From positions 39,342,437 through 39,406,436 of the forward strand of contig OX375873.1 in NCBI GenBank assembly GCA_947359465.1: a stretch of DNA of 64,000 nt, given 5' to 3'. Shown here piece after piece: positions 47,245 to 58,663 of this stretch. Origin of the DNA: Metellina segmentata. Taxonomy: Eukaryota > Arthropoda > Arachnida > Araneae > Tetragnathidae. The translations under genes were made by a program, and so were the position numbers. Numbering within the stretch: the stretch's first letter is position 1; each line of letters starts with the position of its first letter. A model generated the notes under the pieces. The model was not told the DNA's origin and ran no database searches. It was given only the letters and a program-made list of their open reading frames with translations.

Positions 47245-47337
47245 GACATTTCCTTTGGGGATTTGATCCCGGACCGTCGTCTATAGCACGTTGTGTTGCT
47301 TCAGTATTACGTTGACTAAAATACCTACTTACCTTCA
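47245..47337 (+). mobile_element. SINE 3' tail fragment
   Basis: Only GATCCCGGACCGTCGTCTATAG through TTGCTTCAGTATTACG and a TACCTACTTACC tail remain. Confidence 0.7.
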
Positions 47338-47359
47338 ACTTTTAATCGTGTATTCGAGG

Positions 47360-47679
47360 TAATTGGTAATTTTTAATTAACGTCGTACTAGAGCAACACA
47401 ACGAGCTATTGACAACGGTCCTGGATCAATCTCCTTAGGGAAAGATCCGAGGACAAAACACGTAATTATGAACCACGTTCGGATGACGAGGCAACATCTG
47501 AGCTGGTACCCCACTGTCCAAACTTCCACACCAACCCAACGTGAGGGCTTTCCGCCACTACAGATTTAAGGTGCAGCAGCTGCCTCTACACCATACGTTT
47601 ACAAACTTCCATGCACTGACCCGGATTCGTATCAGGAACCTTCCGATCTAGAGGCAAACCGCTTAACCACCAGGCCGTA
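47360..47679 (-). mobile_element. tRNA-derived SINE (type II head), near full length
   Basis: The flanks share TATTCGAGG (47351-47359 and 47680-47688), a probable 9 bp duplication. The minus strand runs from CCTGGTGGTTAAGCGG through a degraded B box, GGTGTAGAGGCAGCTGC, the common body and an AAATTACCAATTACC tail. Confidence 0.82.
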
Positions 47680-47689
47680 TATTCGAGGA

Positions 47690-48955
47690 GACTAGACAGA
47701 ACTTAAAGAATATGTTATAAATAAATCATACCGAATATCAATGTAGTTGCAGCAGTGCTTTGAAGTTAGCCTCTGTTATGCATTCTTGAACTATTCATAC
47801 ACGATTATTGAGATCCATTTCAGTTTGTCTCCAAACGTTTGACAGGAACATGTTAATCACGAACTTGAAAGATTCGTCCAATGCTTTATAATATCAATTA
47901 CTTAACCTTACATACGAAGCTGCTAATAAAATTATTGATTTTATTATCACGAGCGATTCAATCCTGATACTTTCGAATGTGTTTCTAAAGGCTTTATAGG
48001 ATTGATTGGAGCTGGAAATATAATTGTTATTCAGAACTAAAGCTCTTGAAGAAGTTTCGTGATGAAGCTACTAAACAAGGCCGCTAGGAACTATGTCCAG
48101 CTACACGAATTTTAAACTTTGTTAGTTTTTTAAATAAATAATTTATATAAATTCAGAATTTATTTCTAAAAAAACGCTCATTTCAGCATTTCCTAATTAC
48201 TCCATACTTTAACTGGTGCCAATATCATAACTTCTTGAGGGCTTGGTCCCTTGACCACCCCTTAATATTTTTGGGCTGGCAATCACACCCAAAAATTGAG
48301 CGGTTCGGTTTGTCGCTTGTAATTTGTTACTACGCGAAGGTTAATTAGACGAGTACCTACGGCTTAAAATGGATTCCGAATCAGAACGACCATCCGTGCT
48401 GAGAGGGGATCAAAAGTAAACGATAAAAATTGCAAAATTCGAGAAAAGAAATGAATGGAAAAGGTTTCGGCAGAATAAGTTTGAAAGCCCATGACATTAT
48501 TGGGGACTTACTTGGGGTCCCAATATTTACTAGAGGACTTAAACACATATAATTTAGTATGAAAAGTTAAATGTTTTGTACTGGAATGGCGAAGTGTGCT
48601 TTTTAGAGATTGAGTTAAACCTTCAATATTTTTAATAATAAAACTATCCAAGGTTTATTCTGTTGCTATGCGGTCACACACACGCAGATTGTTTCTATAC
48701 AAGAGCCAATTAGGAATGAACACACGACAAGTGTACAGAGGGAATACTAACATGTAGGCACATGGTTTTGGGAGGGGGTGCAATTCAAACCTTGAATATT
48801 TGAATACATACTTGCACTAATTGAGGGGGGCGTCAACTTATATGTTACCAGGATGAGGGATGCCGATGTGGGGGTTTTGAGTGCATAAAGCAAAATACTC
48901 ATTTGCAACTTGTGTAATTTATCGATTCATAGTGTTTAGTACGTCTCTGCAAAGG
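47690..48955. other. No recognised gene
   Basis: AT-rich sequence without recognised features. Confidence 0.4.
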
Positions 48956-48956
48956 T

Positions 48957-49108
48957 GGGTATTTATACTATCGTCGCACTGGAGCAACACAACGGGCCGT
49001 CGGCAAGGGTAAGGGATCAAACCCGAAGAGTAGGATCCAAGGACAACACCGTATAATTCTGAACCACGGTCAAATGACGAGCTGCTACCCCACTATCCAA
49101 ACTTCCAA
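48957..49108 (-). mobile_element. SINE 3' half
   Basis: The tail GGTGGGTATTTATA, ACTGGAGCAACACAACGGGCC, and CAAGGACAACACC to CCCACTATCCAAACTTCC give the 3' half of the common SINE on the minus strand. Confidence 0.7.
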
Positions 49109-49129
49109 TGGCTGCGATAGCCCGGTTAA

Positions 49130-49437
49130 TAGGTATTAATGAACGTTCTACTGAAACAACACAATGGGGTGAGGACGACTGTCCGGAATCAATCACCAAG
49201 GGAAATATCAGAGGACAAAACACGTAATTTTGAACCTAGTTCAGATGACAAGGCAACATCTAAGCTGGCATCCCACTCTCCAAACTTCCACACCAACCCA
49301 ACATGAGTACTTTCGGTCACAACAGATTGCAGGTGCACCAGCCACCTCTACACTATACGTGTACAAACATCCATGCACTAAACCGGATTCGCGAATCAGG
49401 AACCTTCCAATCTAGAGACTAACACATTTAAGCACCA
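49130..49437 (-). mobile_element. tRNA-derived SINE (type II head), diverged
   Basis: On the minus strand it runs from GGTGGTGCTTAAATGTG and GGTTCCTGATTCGCGAATCC through GTGTAGAGGTGGCTGGTGC, the GTTGGTGTGGAAGTTTGGAG body and down to a short ATACCTATTAACC tail. It lies head-to-tail with the preceding partial copy. Confidence 0.7.
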
Positions 49438-49526
49438 CCCACCTTCGTGGAACATTGTGAAGTCCAAAAGTGACTTTCCCTCTAGTGGACACAAATTAGC
49501 AGTAGATATACATACTGCTAATTTGG

Positions 49527-49803
49527 GTATTTAATTAACGTCGCCATGGAGTAAAACAACGGGCTATTGTTGACGGTTCGGGAACAAACCTGAAGTGATA
49601 ATTCAAGGACCACACCACTTAATTTAGAATCACGGTCAGATGACGAGGTCACCTGAGCTGACACCCCACTCTTCAAACTTCCATACCACGCAAACGTGAG
49701 GACAGTTGAGGATATGATAGATTTAATGTGCACCAGCTCCCCTTGTATACGACGGCCTCTGGTGGATTCGAATTCGCAACCCCCTCGGTTTCTAATCTCT
49801 TGC
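49527..49803 (-). mobile_element. tRNA-derived SINE (type I head)
   Basis: The minus strand has AAGAGATTAGAAACCGAGGG with B box GCGAATTCGAATCC, then GGTATGGAAGTTTGAAGAG, CCTCGTCATCTGACCG, CGAACCGTCAACAATAGCC and a TTAATTAAATACCC end. Confidence 0.75.
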
Positions 49804-49805
49804 AC

Positions 49806-50390
49806 TTTTAATTAGTAACTGCAGCCCCAGCGGAAGGTAACATAAATTCATAAAAATAAATTTAACGCAAGCAATTGAGAGCAATGTTTGTCATATCTCT
49901 AACCTAATACTCTTTGTTTTAAAATCTGAAAATATCACGTGAAAACTTAAAATACACTCTTTCTTGTGGTATAATTATTTTCCAAATTGGTTCATAAATT
50001 AATTCGATGTGAGGAAAAGTATAATTTTGCGAGTGTACAAATTATTGATCGCGCAGATTCAGTGGCAGAGGAGGCGGTGAAACGAAGAATTGCATTTTTA
50101 ACTAATGGGTTTAACATGTATGAAATTCATCGTAGTTACAATCACCATCGCAACGATTTTTTTTGTTTTTGTATTTTTTCGTTGAAACTCGATGTAAAGT
50201 CTTGCCCGGAGTCCTTAGGGCTGAACTCGCTTTCCCCCCTTGATTCTCATACGCTTTCGCCAGAAAGTACACATCCAAAAATTTCGATATTAATATGGTT
50301 TATTCAAAATTGTACAGGAAACAAGGTCGCGAAGGTTTTTTACTGATGCGACTATTGGTTAAGGGTGCATTATGTGTTAAAGTTTAGAAA
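49806..50390. other. No recognised gene
   Basis: A stop-free stretch lies at 49987-50346, but it begins without ATG and has no domain I recognise. Confidence 0.3.
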
Positions 50391-50394
50391 AAAG

Positions 50395-50745
50395 CGAAAT
50401 CACTTGTAAAAAGAGTGTTGGTTTGCTAACCAAACCAAATGGGACTGCGTAGTAATCACAGGGGTTTGCGAGCGTTAGTGAGCAGGGGCAAAGCCCTTGC
50501 TGTGACGTCATGGACCGGAAAGTAAAATCAGGATTGTACGAATTATTAAGATAGTTTCGCTGTCGCAGGAGATTGATCTGCAAAAGTAGTTTTGCTTTTA
50601 AGAAGCAAACCAAATTGTATCTGCAAAAAGAGTGTTGGTTTGCGAAGCAAACCAAATGGGATTACGTGCGTTGTCGTGCAGGTGGCGGAGGCTCCGCCGT
50701 CGGAGGAGATTGACTCTGCAAAAGTGTTGGTTTGCTTCAGAGTTT
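50395..50745. repeat. Dispersed short repeats with GTTGGTTTGC...GCAAACCAAAT dyads
   Basis: AAAGAGTGTTGGTTTGC followed by AACCAAATGGGA occurs at about 50409 and 50630, and partial copies lie at about 50577 and 50717. Each pair forms an imperfect hairpin (TTGGTTTGC/GCAAACCAA). The perfect dyad GGCGGAG-G-CTCCGCC lies at 50684-50698. Confidence 0.5.
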
Positions 50746-50754
50746 GACCATTAT

Positions 50755-51140
50755 AAAGGGAGGGAGTCAATAACGCGTTGATTCACCTGTGGCCTGGATG
50801 CAAGCTGTCACCCGGTGTGGCATATACTGAAAAAGTACCCGGATGGAGTCCTGCGGAATATCTTGCCAAATTGTCTCCAACTGTCAGGCTAAATGGTCAA
50901 CATTCAGGAATGATTGCAAGCGCCTTCCCTCAACGTCCCAAATTTGCTCTGTGAAGAGAGATTAGGAGACATAGCTGGCGAAGGAAGTGTTGGGAAAGCT
51001 TGAAGACAATTCATAGCAATACGTACCGAGTGCGGCTGGGCATTTATCTTGTAGAAATTCAAGTCCGGAGTGTCGCAAAAAGAACGGTAACACAACCGGT
51101 CGTAGAATGTCGTCTACGTAACGCTGTGCTGTAAGTTCCA
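50755..51140 (-). pseudogene. Tc1-like transposase relic (C-terminal)
   Basis: The minus strand reads [17 protein letters not shown] (equivalent to the NARPHTA motif), then [11 protein letters not shown] (for the PARSPDLSPIEH motif, here disrupted), then pieces like LTI...DSWRQFGKIF and SICHTG, and ends near 50770. The third catalytic residue region is mutated and frameshifts are present. Confidence 0.65.
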
Positions 51141-51151
51141 GAAAATAACTA

Positions 51152-51325
<174 letters not shown>

Positions 51326-51404
51326 CATATATAATTTCAAATGCTATTTGGAAAATTACACTAGTCTATAAATTGCTATTTTTGTGTTATTTATTTCTTA
51401 AGAA

Positions 51405-51423
51405 TGAGAGAGAGAGAGAGATA
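51405..51423. repeat. (GA)n microsatellite
   Basis: A short GAGAGAGAGAGAGATAGAG run. Confidence 0.85.
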
Positions 51424-51424
51424 G

Positions 51425-51700
51425 AGTTACCTATAAGAATATCTGATATCCGTATCTAATCTGGGACCGGGAAAACCTATTTGTAGGGCCGTATCTGATT
51501 TTGCTGGTTGGTCAAACCTATCTTAAGAGCCATATCGGATCTGCAGGCAAATGAAACCTATCCTTAAGGCCGGATCAATTCTGATAAATTCAGTTTTATG
51601 ACCATATAATACTGTCCGAAAAGCCGTATATGAACTGAGTAGGTTAAACTTATCCGTATGGCCATATTTCTCTTCTTAGTGTGTAAACCGTTTTTGACAG
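51425..51700. repeat. Degenerate short tandem repeat
   Basis: Phrases such as AAACCTATCCTTAAGGCC, AAACCTATCTTAAGAGCC and AACTTATCCGTATGGCC, each followed by RTATCNGATCTG-like sequence, repeat every 40-60 bp. Confidence 0.45.
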
Positions 51701-53260
51701 CATGTCTAGTGGCCGGGCTAGACAGCATGCCATATAAAAATATTTTTATGGTCGTGTCTGATTCCCGGGCCTCTTATAAATCCATTCACTACAACTGATT
51801 TGTCTCACGCGCATACTATCTGCGTATTTTTTATAACTGTCTGGTTAATCCTCATCCCGAAGGGAACAACTATTTCACAAATAGCTAAAAATCCCGATCG
51901 AAATTGACCCCGTTCCCCAATTAGGGCCGAGTGTAGGCAGGAGCTTAGAGTTTGTTTATGGTCCGAAGTAGAGGGGAAGTAGTATGGTCCGAAGTCCGAA
52001 GGGCTCTGACCCGAAGTTGGAGCAGAGAAAAGAGGGAAGTCCACTAAAGGGACTCCCCTTACTACGTCCTTACATTGAGGAGAGGAAAGCCGGAAGACGG
52101 GGAAGATTATCCTTTAAGCTACGACAGGTGGACAATCGTTACCAGTAAAGTCTCGTTCACGCCAGCGGCATAGTATAGATGTAGTACATTCTGTATCCCC
52201 CTTTTCAGTGACTGCTGGCATCGATCGCCATGTACGAGCTATCTGTCAGTGGACTGACCTTGTAGGGGGTACCCTCCTTTTGTTCGGTACCTTACCCTTT
52301 CGTCCGTGAGGTGTGAACGCTTTGGGGGGAAAGGCAGAAGATAAGCCACACAATGCTATGAGAGGAAAGGGTCAGTCGTAAATGCCACTCAAGGTTCTAT
52401 CGATCAAGTTATGTAAATAAATAAGGGGACGTCTGAACAAATCTAAGCGCCGAAGCGTAAAAGAGGTAGACACGTGTTTCTATTTACCAACAAACTGCTT
52501 GATACTTGATTTTAATTTGAATCATTACATGGGTACTTTGGAGATTATTTATCGAATTGTCGTCGTAAACAGACTTCTGGCTAAACGGATTTCAATTCAT
52601 GGATCAATGTATAATAGATAATTGATTTTGGGGAGAACTCTACGTATGAAAAATCAGAATTTTCTTTTTTTTTTGTTCGGTGACGATCAGGAAGCTCTTA
52701 TTTAGATAATAATTTTGCTCCTCTATTCCTTTCTTTATTCAAATTTCCTTTTAAGATTGAAGATTTTCTCATGCACATTTCTTTTTCGTGTTCATAAATT
52801 TTCCCAAACAAAAAGGTTACAAAAATACAAAATCCGTCAAATTCTCACGATTGTGATGATTAAGGTGGGTTTTAGCAAAACACGCAACATAATTTTAGTA
52901 CTTCTTGTATTTTAAGGGGTGGTAAGGCAACGTATTTCCGTCCTTCCTTCTAGAGCACTCCTTTAATTTAAGTTGAAATAGTAATTAAGAACTTAGATAA
53001 ATGTATTTTAATATTTCTATAACATTAGCTGATCGGATACTGGGTTTTCTGGCATCCCACCAACCCTTTTTTAAAAAATGTTTGGATATATTTCAAACAG
53101 CCGATTACTTCTATTGGTATATTTGTAAGATATATTTCTAAGAGCTAAGATTGAGTTACGAATTTCAGGATTTAGCATTCGTCACCAACGTGTTAGAAAA
53201 AATTTCAAGAACGAGCACAGGATTGGGCGCTCTTTTCATGTGGTCCTCAAATTATCGTTG
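51700..53260. other. No recognised gene
   Basis: Mixed sequence; AT-rich after 52450. The segment 51900-52380 is more GC-balanced but shows no coding domain. Confidence 0.35.
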
Positions 53261-53265
53261 GGCAG

Positions 53266-53515
53266 CGGTGGCCGGGCTGGAAGAGTAACGGTTTAGCAAT
53301 CGGAGGGTTGCGAGTTCGAATCCAACAAAACATCGTAGTGTACAAAGGTGGCTATAGCACGTTAAATCGGTCGTGGCCGCAAATGTCCTCACGTTAGCAT
53401 GGTGTGGAAGTTTGGAGAGTGGGGTGCCAGCTCAGGTGTTGCCTCGTCATCTGACCGTGGTTCAAAATTACGCGGAGTTGTCCTCGGATCTTTTTTTCTT
53501 GGGGGAGTGATCGTT
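53266..53515 (+). mobile_element. tRNA-derived SINE (type I head), 3'-truncated
   Basis: The head GGTGGCCGGGCTGGAAGAG with GGTTTAGCAATCGGAGGG and a good B box GAGTTCGAATCC makes this the best type I head in the window. The body continues to CTCGGATCTTTTTTTC, then stops; the GACCGTCG...TACC end is absent. Confidence 0.85.
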
Positions 53516-53699
53516 TCATCATTCCAAGCCAGCGTTATATTCTATCTAATAATGTTCTTGGGGTGACGTGGGTAATTAAAATCCTTGCATATATATTGAA
53601 AAAAAGATACCTTGTTTACAAATATATCGATTCCCCACCAGCTCATTCTAGGAAAGCATTTTTTTTTCTTAAGCTTTGTCTGAAATGTAAAAACATAAA

Positions 53700-54015
53700 A
53701 TGGTAATTTTAGTTAACGTCGTACTAGAGCAACATAACGGGCTATTGACGACGGTCCGGGAGCAGTCCCTTAAGGGAAAGATCCGAGGACAACACCTCGT
53801 AATTTTGAACCACGGTCAGATGACGAAGCAACACCTGAGCTGGCACCCCACTCTCCAAACTTCCACGCCAACCCAACGTGAGGACTTTCGGCCACGACAG
53901 ATTTAAGGTGCACCAGCCGCCTCTACACCATACGCTTACAAACATCCATGCCCGGACCCGGATTCGAACCAGGAACCTTCCGAACCTTCCTTAACCACTA
54001 TACCGGTTGGTCGGC
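53700..54015 (-). mobile_element. tRNA-derived SINE (type II head), full length
   Basis: The minus strand begins GCCGACCAACCGGTATAGTG, has the B box GGTTCGAATCCGG and the common body, and ends in TAACTAAAATTACCA. Flanking GTAAAAACATAAA (53687-53699) and GTAAAAACAAAAA (54016-54028) suggest a 13 bp duplication with one mismatch. It is in inverted orientation to the copy at 53266-53515. Confidence 0.88.
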
Positions 54016-54502
54016 GTAAAAACAAAAAGAATCAAAGTTTTTACTGCGTGATTGTGCATAGATTTTGAGCCATCCAACTGTTGCAGAGCAGTCTTAAATA
54101 TTTGGTGCTGCCATCTGTAGGTCAGAAAATGCACAATGATGTGTATATTCAACATTTCAATTAAATGTCCCCTGAAGATTCTATTTCTATATCGTAAAAC
54201 CATGTATTTATAAATGAAGGTTATTGATCGTTGTGAATCGTAGTAGTTTTTATTCAATTTTAAGGTGAAGAATCACTCAAAAAATATCTACTCATTACAT
54301 CCTGAATCTTTTGAGGTTGTATCTTTTTATTTGTGTCATGGAAAATTCTTAGACTCGTCCGAATCACTAAATATTAAACAGGTAATTGAAAACGGAAGAA
54401 AAATTCATTTTATGAATTTCTATTTTCTTTTCGCAGTTAAATTTGATCCTTGACAATGAGCGGGGTATAGTCACTTAATTGACCGCATTCCTCTGTTTTA
54501 TT

Positions 54503-54630
54503 CGTCATCTGACTGCGGATCTAAATTACGTGGTGTTGTCCTCGGCTCTTTCTCTTCGAGGTTTATCCCGGACCGTCACTTGTGGCCCGTTTTGTTGCTG
54601 TGGTGTGACGTTAATAAAAAAAGTACTTTG
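54503..54630 (+). mobile_element. SINE 3' half
   Basis: ATTCGTCATCTGACTGCGG, TTACGTGGTGTTGTCCTCGG, CCCGGACCGTCACTTGTGG and GTGTGACGTTAATAAAAAAAG are the 3' half of the common SINE, diverged. Confidence 0.7.
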
Positions 54631-55385
54631 GTCAAAACGAAATATTCGCGTTACTGAACTCTTGATTTGAGTGCAGTGCCATCTATGAACTCGACTGAAT
54701 ACTAATTATTCATAATAATCTTGAATGCATTCAGAACTTGAAGTGGAGAATTGGTTCCGCACACTAACAAAATCAGATCACCAAGTTTTGCAATCCAAAT
54801 TACCAGTTCATACGATGAATTTTATACTAAATGCGTAGTTAAAAAGTGACCTAAAAATTAAATCTAATCGAAGTAATTAAAACGTTATTAAAATCACAAA
54901 AATTCTTCTTGTTATGGATTCTAACCAGACGGAATTCTAAGGGATTGCTGTAAGCTTAGTAATAAGTTATCCAAACTCAGAACTGACTTTTCAAAGGTCT
55001 CTTTTTCTCAAATAATTATAATATTGGTTATTTCTTCTACCCAAATAATCAAATTCTTTTTCAAGAAATTCATTTTCACTCCTTATGCGTAGATGGAATT
55101 TGAAAAGATGTTTGTGTCAGCGCGGAAGAAATTCTTCAATAATTACTTTCATTTATAGCGTTTTAATAATAAAACATAACACTTTCTAGAGCACTTAGTT
55201 ATCCTGTATTCCCAATAGCTACGTCCTTGGTTTTGTAAGCAGTCTATGCTACATATTGTTATACATATGTGAATACACTTCAATGCCTTTAAATCTCACT
55301 TAATTTCATATTTTATAAATTACCTTTCATTCTTTGATTATTATTGAGCTATGTCTTTGAACAATCTAGAATCATTATTTTTTTT
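54631..55385. other. No recognised gene
   Basis: AT-rich sequence with no recognised features. Confidence 0.4.
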
Positions 55386-55387
55386 TA

Positions 55388-55586
55388 CGGCTGCACTCGA
55401 TGGCTAATCATAGGCCACTACAAGTCCGGAAGCGATGGCCACTTGTGAAGGAGAACCCAATGGGCGACCATCATTACCCCCAACTAAGGACAGCACAATT
55501 ACATCCATGCCCTGAACCCGGATTCGATCCAGAAACCTTCCGATTCAGAAGCCAATACCTAAATTACTAGACCGGTTAATCGGCCA
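55388..55586 (-). mobile_element. SINE with type II-like head and a different body
   Basis: The minus strand begins GGCCGATTAACCGGTCTAG with TAATTTAGGTATTGGC and the B box GGATCGAATCCGG, followed by GCATGGATGTAATTG. The body after that (GTCCTTAGTTGGGGG, CACAAGTGGCCATCGC) differs from the common family. Confidence 0.6.
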
Positions 55587-55879
55587 ATCTAGACTCTGCA
55601 CGTCAATATCAAGTAGTGGTATGAAATACTACAAGATCTGTTGTGATGCGGATAGTAAACTATTAAATTGAAGGCAATCAGTTACCTCAAATTATCAATT
55701 GAACTGAATTTCGTTGTTTTGGCGCAAAGTGGTTGAATTAGGCCCTTGTACCTCCAGAAAACCTCTAATCAATCGAATTTCCGAATAAAACGTAGTCTGT
55801 TCTTATAATATGATCGAATGGAAAGGAATCGGACACTGGTCGATTTCACTTCTAGAAAATTATAAGCTCATCAGGACAC

Positions 55880-57085
55880 CCCTGAAAAGGTGACAGAAAG
55901 TTACAAAAAAAAAAGGTGACAAAAGTTGACGTGTTAGGAGTCCTGTAATTGCGCACCAAAATTTTTTCTTCAAATAGAATTTAAAAGCTTAAAACTTCTG
56001 AAAAGGTGACAAAATGTCAAAAAGGTGACCAAAAGGGACAAAAAATAAAATATGGCAAAAGGTGACGTGTTAGGAGCCCTGAAATTGCGCGCCAAAATTT
56101 TTTCTTCAAATAGAATTTAAGAGCTTAAAACTTCTGAAAAGGTGACAAAATGTCAAGAAAGTGACCAAAAGGGATAAAAAATAAAAAGTGACGAAAGGTG
56201 ACGTGTTAGGAGCCCTGGAATTGCGCACCAAAAATTTTTCTTCTTCGAATAGAATTTAAGATTTTAAAACCCCTGAAAATGTGAGAAAATGTCAAAAAGG
56301 TGTTAAAAAGTGACAAAAAATAAAAAGGTGACAAATGGTGACGTGTTAGGAGCCCTGTAAGTGCGCACCAAAAATTTTTCTTCTCCAAATGGAATTTAAG
56401 AACTTAAAACTTCTGAAAAGGTGACAAAATGTGAAATAGGTGATAAAAAGTGACAAAAAATAAAAAGGTGACAAAAATTGACAAAAGTTGACGTATTAGT
56501 CCTGTAATTGCGCACCAAAATTTTTTCTTCATATAGAATTTAAGAGCTTAAAACTTCAGAAAAGGTGACAAAATGTCAAAAAGGTGACCAAAAGGGACAA
56601 AAAATAAAATGTGGCAAAAGGTGACGTGTTAGGAGCCCTGGAATTGCGTACCAAAAACTATTCTTCAAATAGAATTTAAGAGCTTAAAACTTCTGAAAAG
56701 GTGACAAAATGTGAAATAGGTGATAAAAAGTGACAAAAAATAAAAAGGTGACAAAAATTGACGTATTAGGAGTCCTGTAATTGCGCACCAAAAATTTTTC
56801 TTCAAATAGAATTTAAGAGCTTAAAACTTCAGAAAAGGTGACAAAATGTCAAAAAGGTGACCAAAAGGGACAAAAAATAAAATATGGCAAAAGGTGACGT
56901 GTTAGGAGCCCTGGAATTGCGCACCAAAAACTATTCTTCAAATAGAATTTAAGAGCTTAAAACTTCTGAAAAGGTGACAAAATGTCAAGAAGGGGACAAA
57001 AAATAAAAAGGTAAAAAAAAGTGACAAATACTAAAAAGGTGACAAAAAGAGACAAAAGGTGACGCGTTGGAGCCCTGCCATTAGT
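55880..57085. repeat. Tandem array, ~137 bp unit, GGTGAC-rich
   Basis: The anchor TTGCGCACCAAAA (or variants) occurs at about 55951, 56085, 56221, 56361, 56508, 56644, 56781 and 56917, mostly 134-140 bp apart with one 147 bp interval. Each unit contains GAAAAGGTGACAAAATGTCA, more GGTGAC words, GTTAGGAGCCCTG and AGAATTTAAGAGCTTAAAAC. The last four units alternate between two subtypes, giving a 273 bp dimer. Confidence 0.9.
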
Positions 57086-57465
57086 ACTGATGTTGATTCG
57101 ACTTGTTGATTACTCTCCCAATAGGTAAGGTTTCTTGGTTTGTGGCACTGATTGAATGCATTTGAAGACACCGAAAGCAATTTGAATTTAGTTAAGTTTG
57201 ATATGGTCTCTCAAATGACGGATAGAACCATCAGGAAATCCGGAAATTCCCTAGCGGTCAAAGCTTCCAATAGACCGGTTGGTCTAGCAAAGTTTTTAAA
57301 CAATAATTAAGATACTTCTTCACTTAAAAATGTGTAGTAAATTAGAATGAGTAAATAAGAATCTTTTATTACAATAATAAGTAAACAAAAATCTGCATAT
57401 TGTAATCCTGAATATGACTATGCTTAGTTGTATGGTATTGATTCATTTTGTTTTTGCAAATTATT

Positions 57466-57640
57466 GGTGTGGAATTTTTGAGAGTGAGCCAGATTAGTTG
57501 TTGACCTTGTCAACTGACTGTGGTTCAATAATATGACGTGTTGTCCTCGAATATATTCTCTCTGGGATTGATTCCCGACCGTCAAAAATAGATCGTTGTG
57601 CTGCTCCAGTGTGACTTTAATTACCTACCTACCCATGTCA
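57466..57640 (+). mobile_element. SINE 3' half
   Basis: GTGTGGAATTTTTGAGAGTG, CCTTGTCAACTGACTGTGG, TTGATTCCCGACCGTC and a TTAATTACCTACCTACCC tail are the 3' part of the common SINE, diverged. Confidence 0.7.
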
Positions 57641-58660
57641 ATATCGCGAGTCACTTCGCCATTGTGTCTCTCCATTAGTTTGATGTCGTTTTCATCAGCG
57701 AGTTCTGACTGAACAAATTTGTACTGACACTTTCAATTTGGAGCAGAAAAATTAAATTAAGTTATATAATGATAAACAATTTAATCAAAAGATTTGATTA
57801 AGTAGTACTTCAGTACAGGGGCGCCGACTTCGGAAAAATATTGAGGGGGCCCAGGAAGTATCCGTAGCTTGGGGTGTACCCCCCCCCTGAAACTTAAAAA
57901 AATCCTCTTTTGACCAAAAAGGCAACCCAACATCCCTTCCGAATTTTTTTCGGCTACGTCTCTGGGATGGAAGCTAATACCCGGCCACCAATAATAAACA
58001 ACGAAATACAAATTGATGCGTCATACTAATTTGGGACCGTCGCTGAACTTGCATGACACATGTAACATTTTGTAAAAAAATTTCATATTTTTAAACCTTT
58101 AATTCTTTTAATACTTTAAAAAAAAAACTAAAAAAATTTCGAAATCCTTAAATCCCATTCCAAGGAAATAAAAATTTATTTATAAAAATTATTTTTTAGT
58201 TTTAAAAGAATGGATTTAGGGTTTAGAATTTCATGTCTGAGTGATTGGTAAACTTCGTTTAGTATTTTTAAATATTTTTCTCCTTAAAATTAGGTAAATA
58301 TTAATTGTACAATGCTTTTTCAGCGAACCAATAAAAATACATTTCACAACACTAGGATATAAAGATAAAAATACAAGAATAAAACTGAATTTGAAAACAA
58401 TAGATCAAGATTTGGAAACCAAAATTTTTATATGCTGATTTTAAATCAGATTTTGCCATAAAAAATACTCATGTATTATTTGAGAAATTTTAACAATTTC
58501 ATACTTAATATGACAAAATTTATATAAATTATAAGAATAATAAAAACTTAGGTACAATAGATACCAACTTAGGTACACTAAATAAAAATAATTTTAATGA
58601 AAACCCCAATTTAAAACTCAAATCTTTAAAGAAAATCATCTTTATCTTAATTAAAATTTT
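57641..58660. other. AT-rich flank; possible hAT terminus at 57818
   Basis: CAGGGGCGCCGACTTCGG at about 57816 looks like a hAT terminal sequence and lies downstream of the hAT reading frames, so it may be that element's 3' end. No matching inverted end was found upstream. Confidence 0.35.
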
Positions 58661-58663
58661 AAT

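Noticed and set aside
49987..50346. 119-codon open stretch
   Set aside because: It starts with TTG rather than ATG, shows no domain I recognise, and ends in low-complexity-like sequence.
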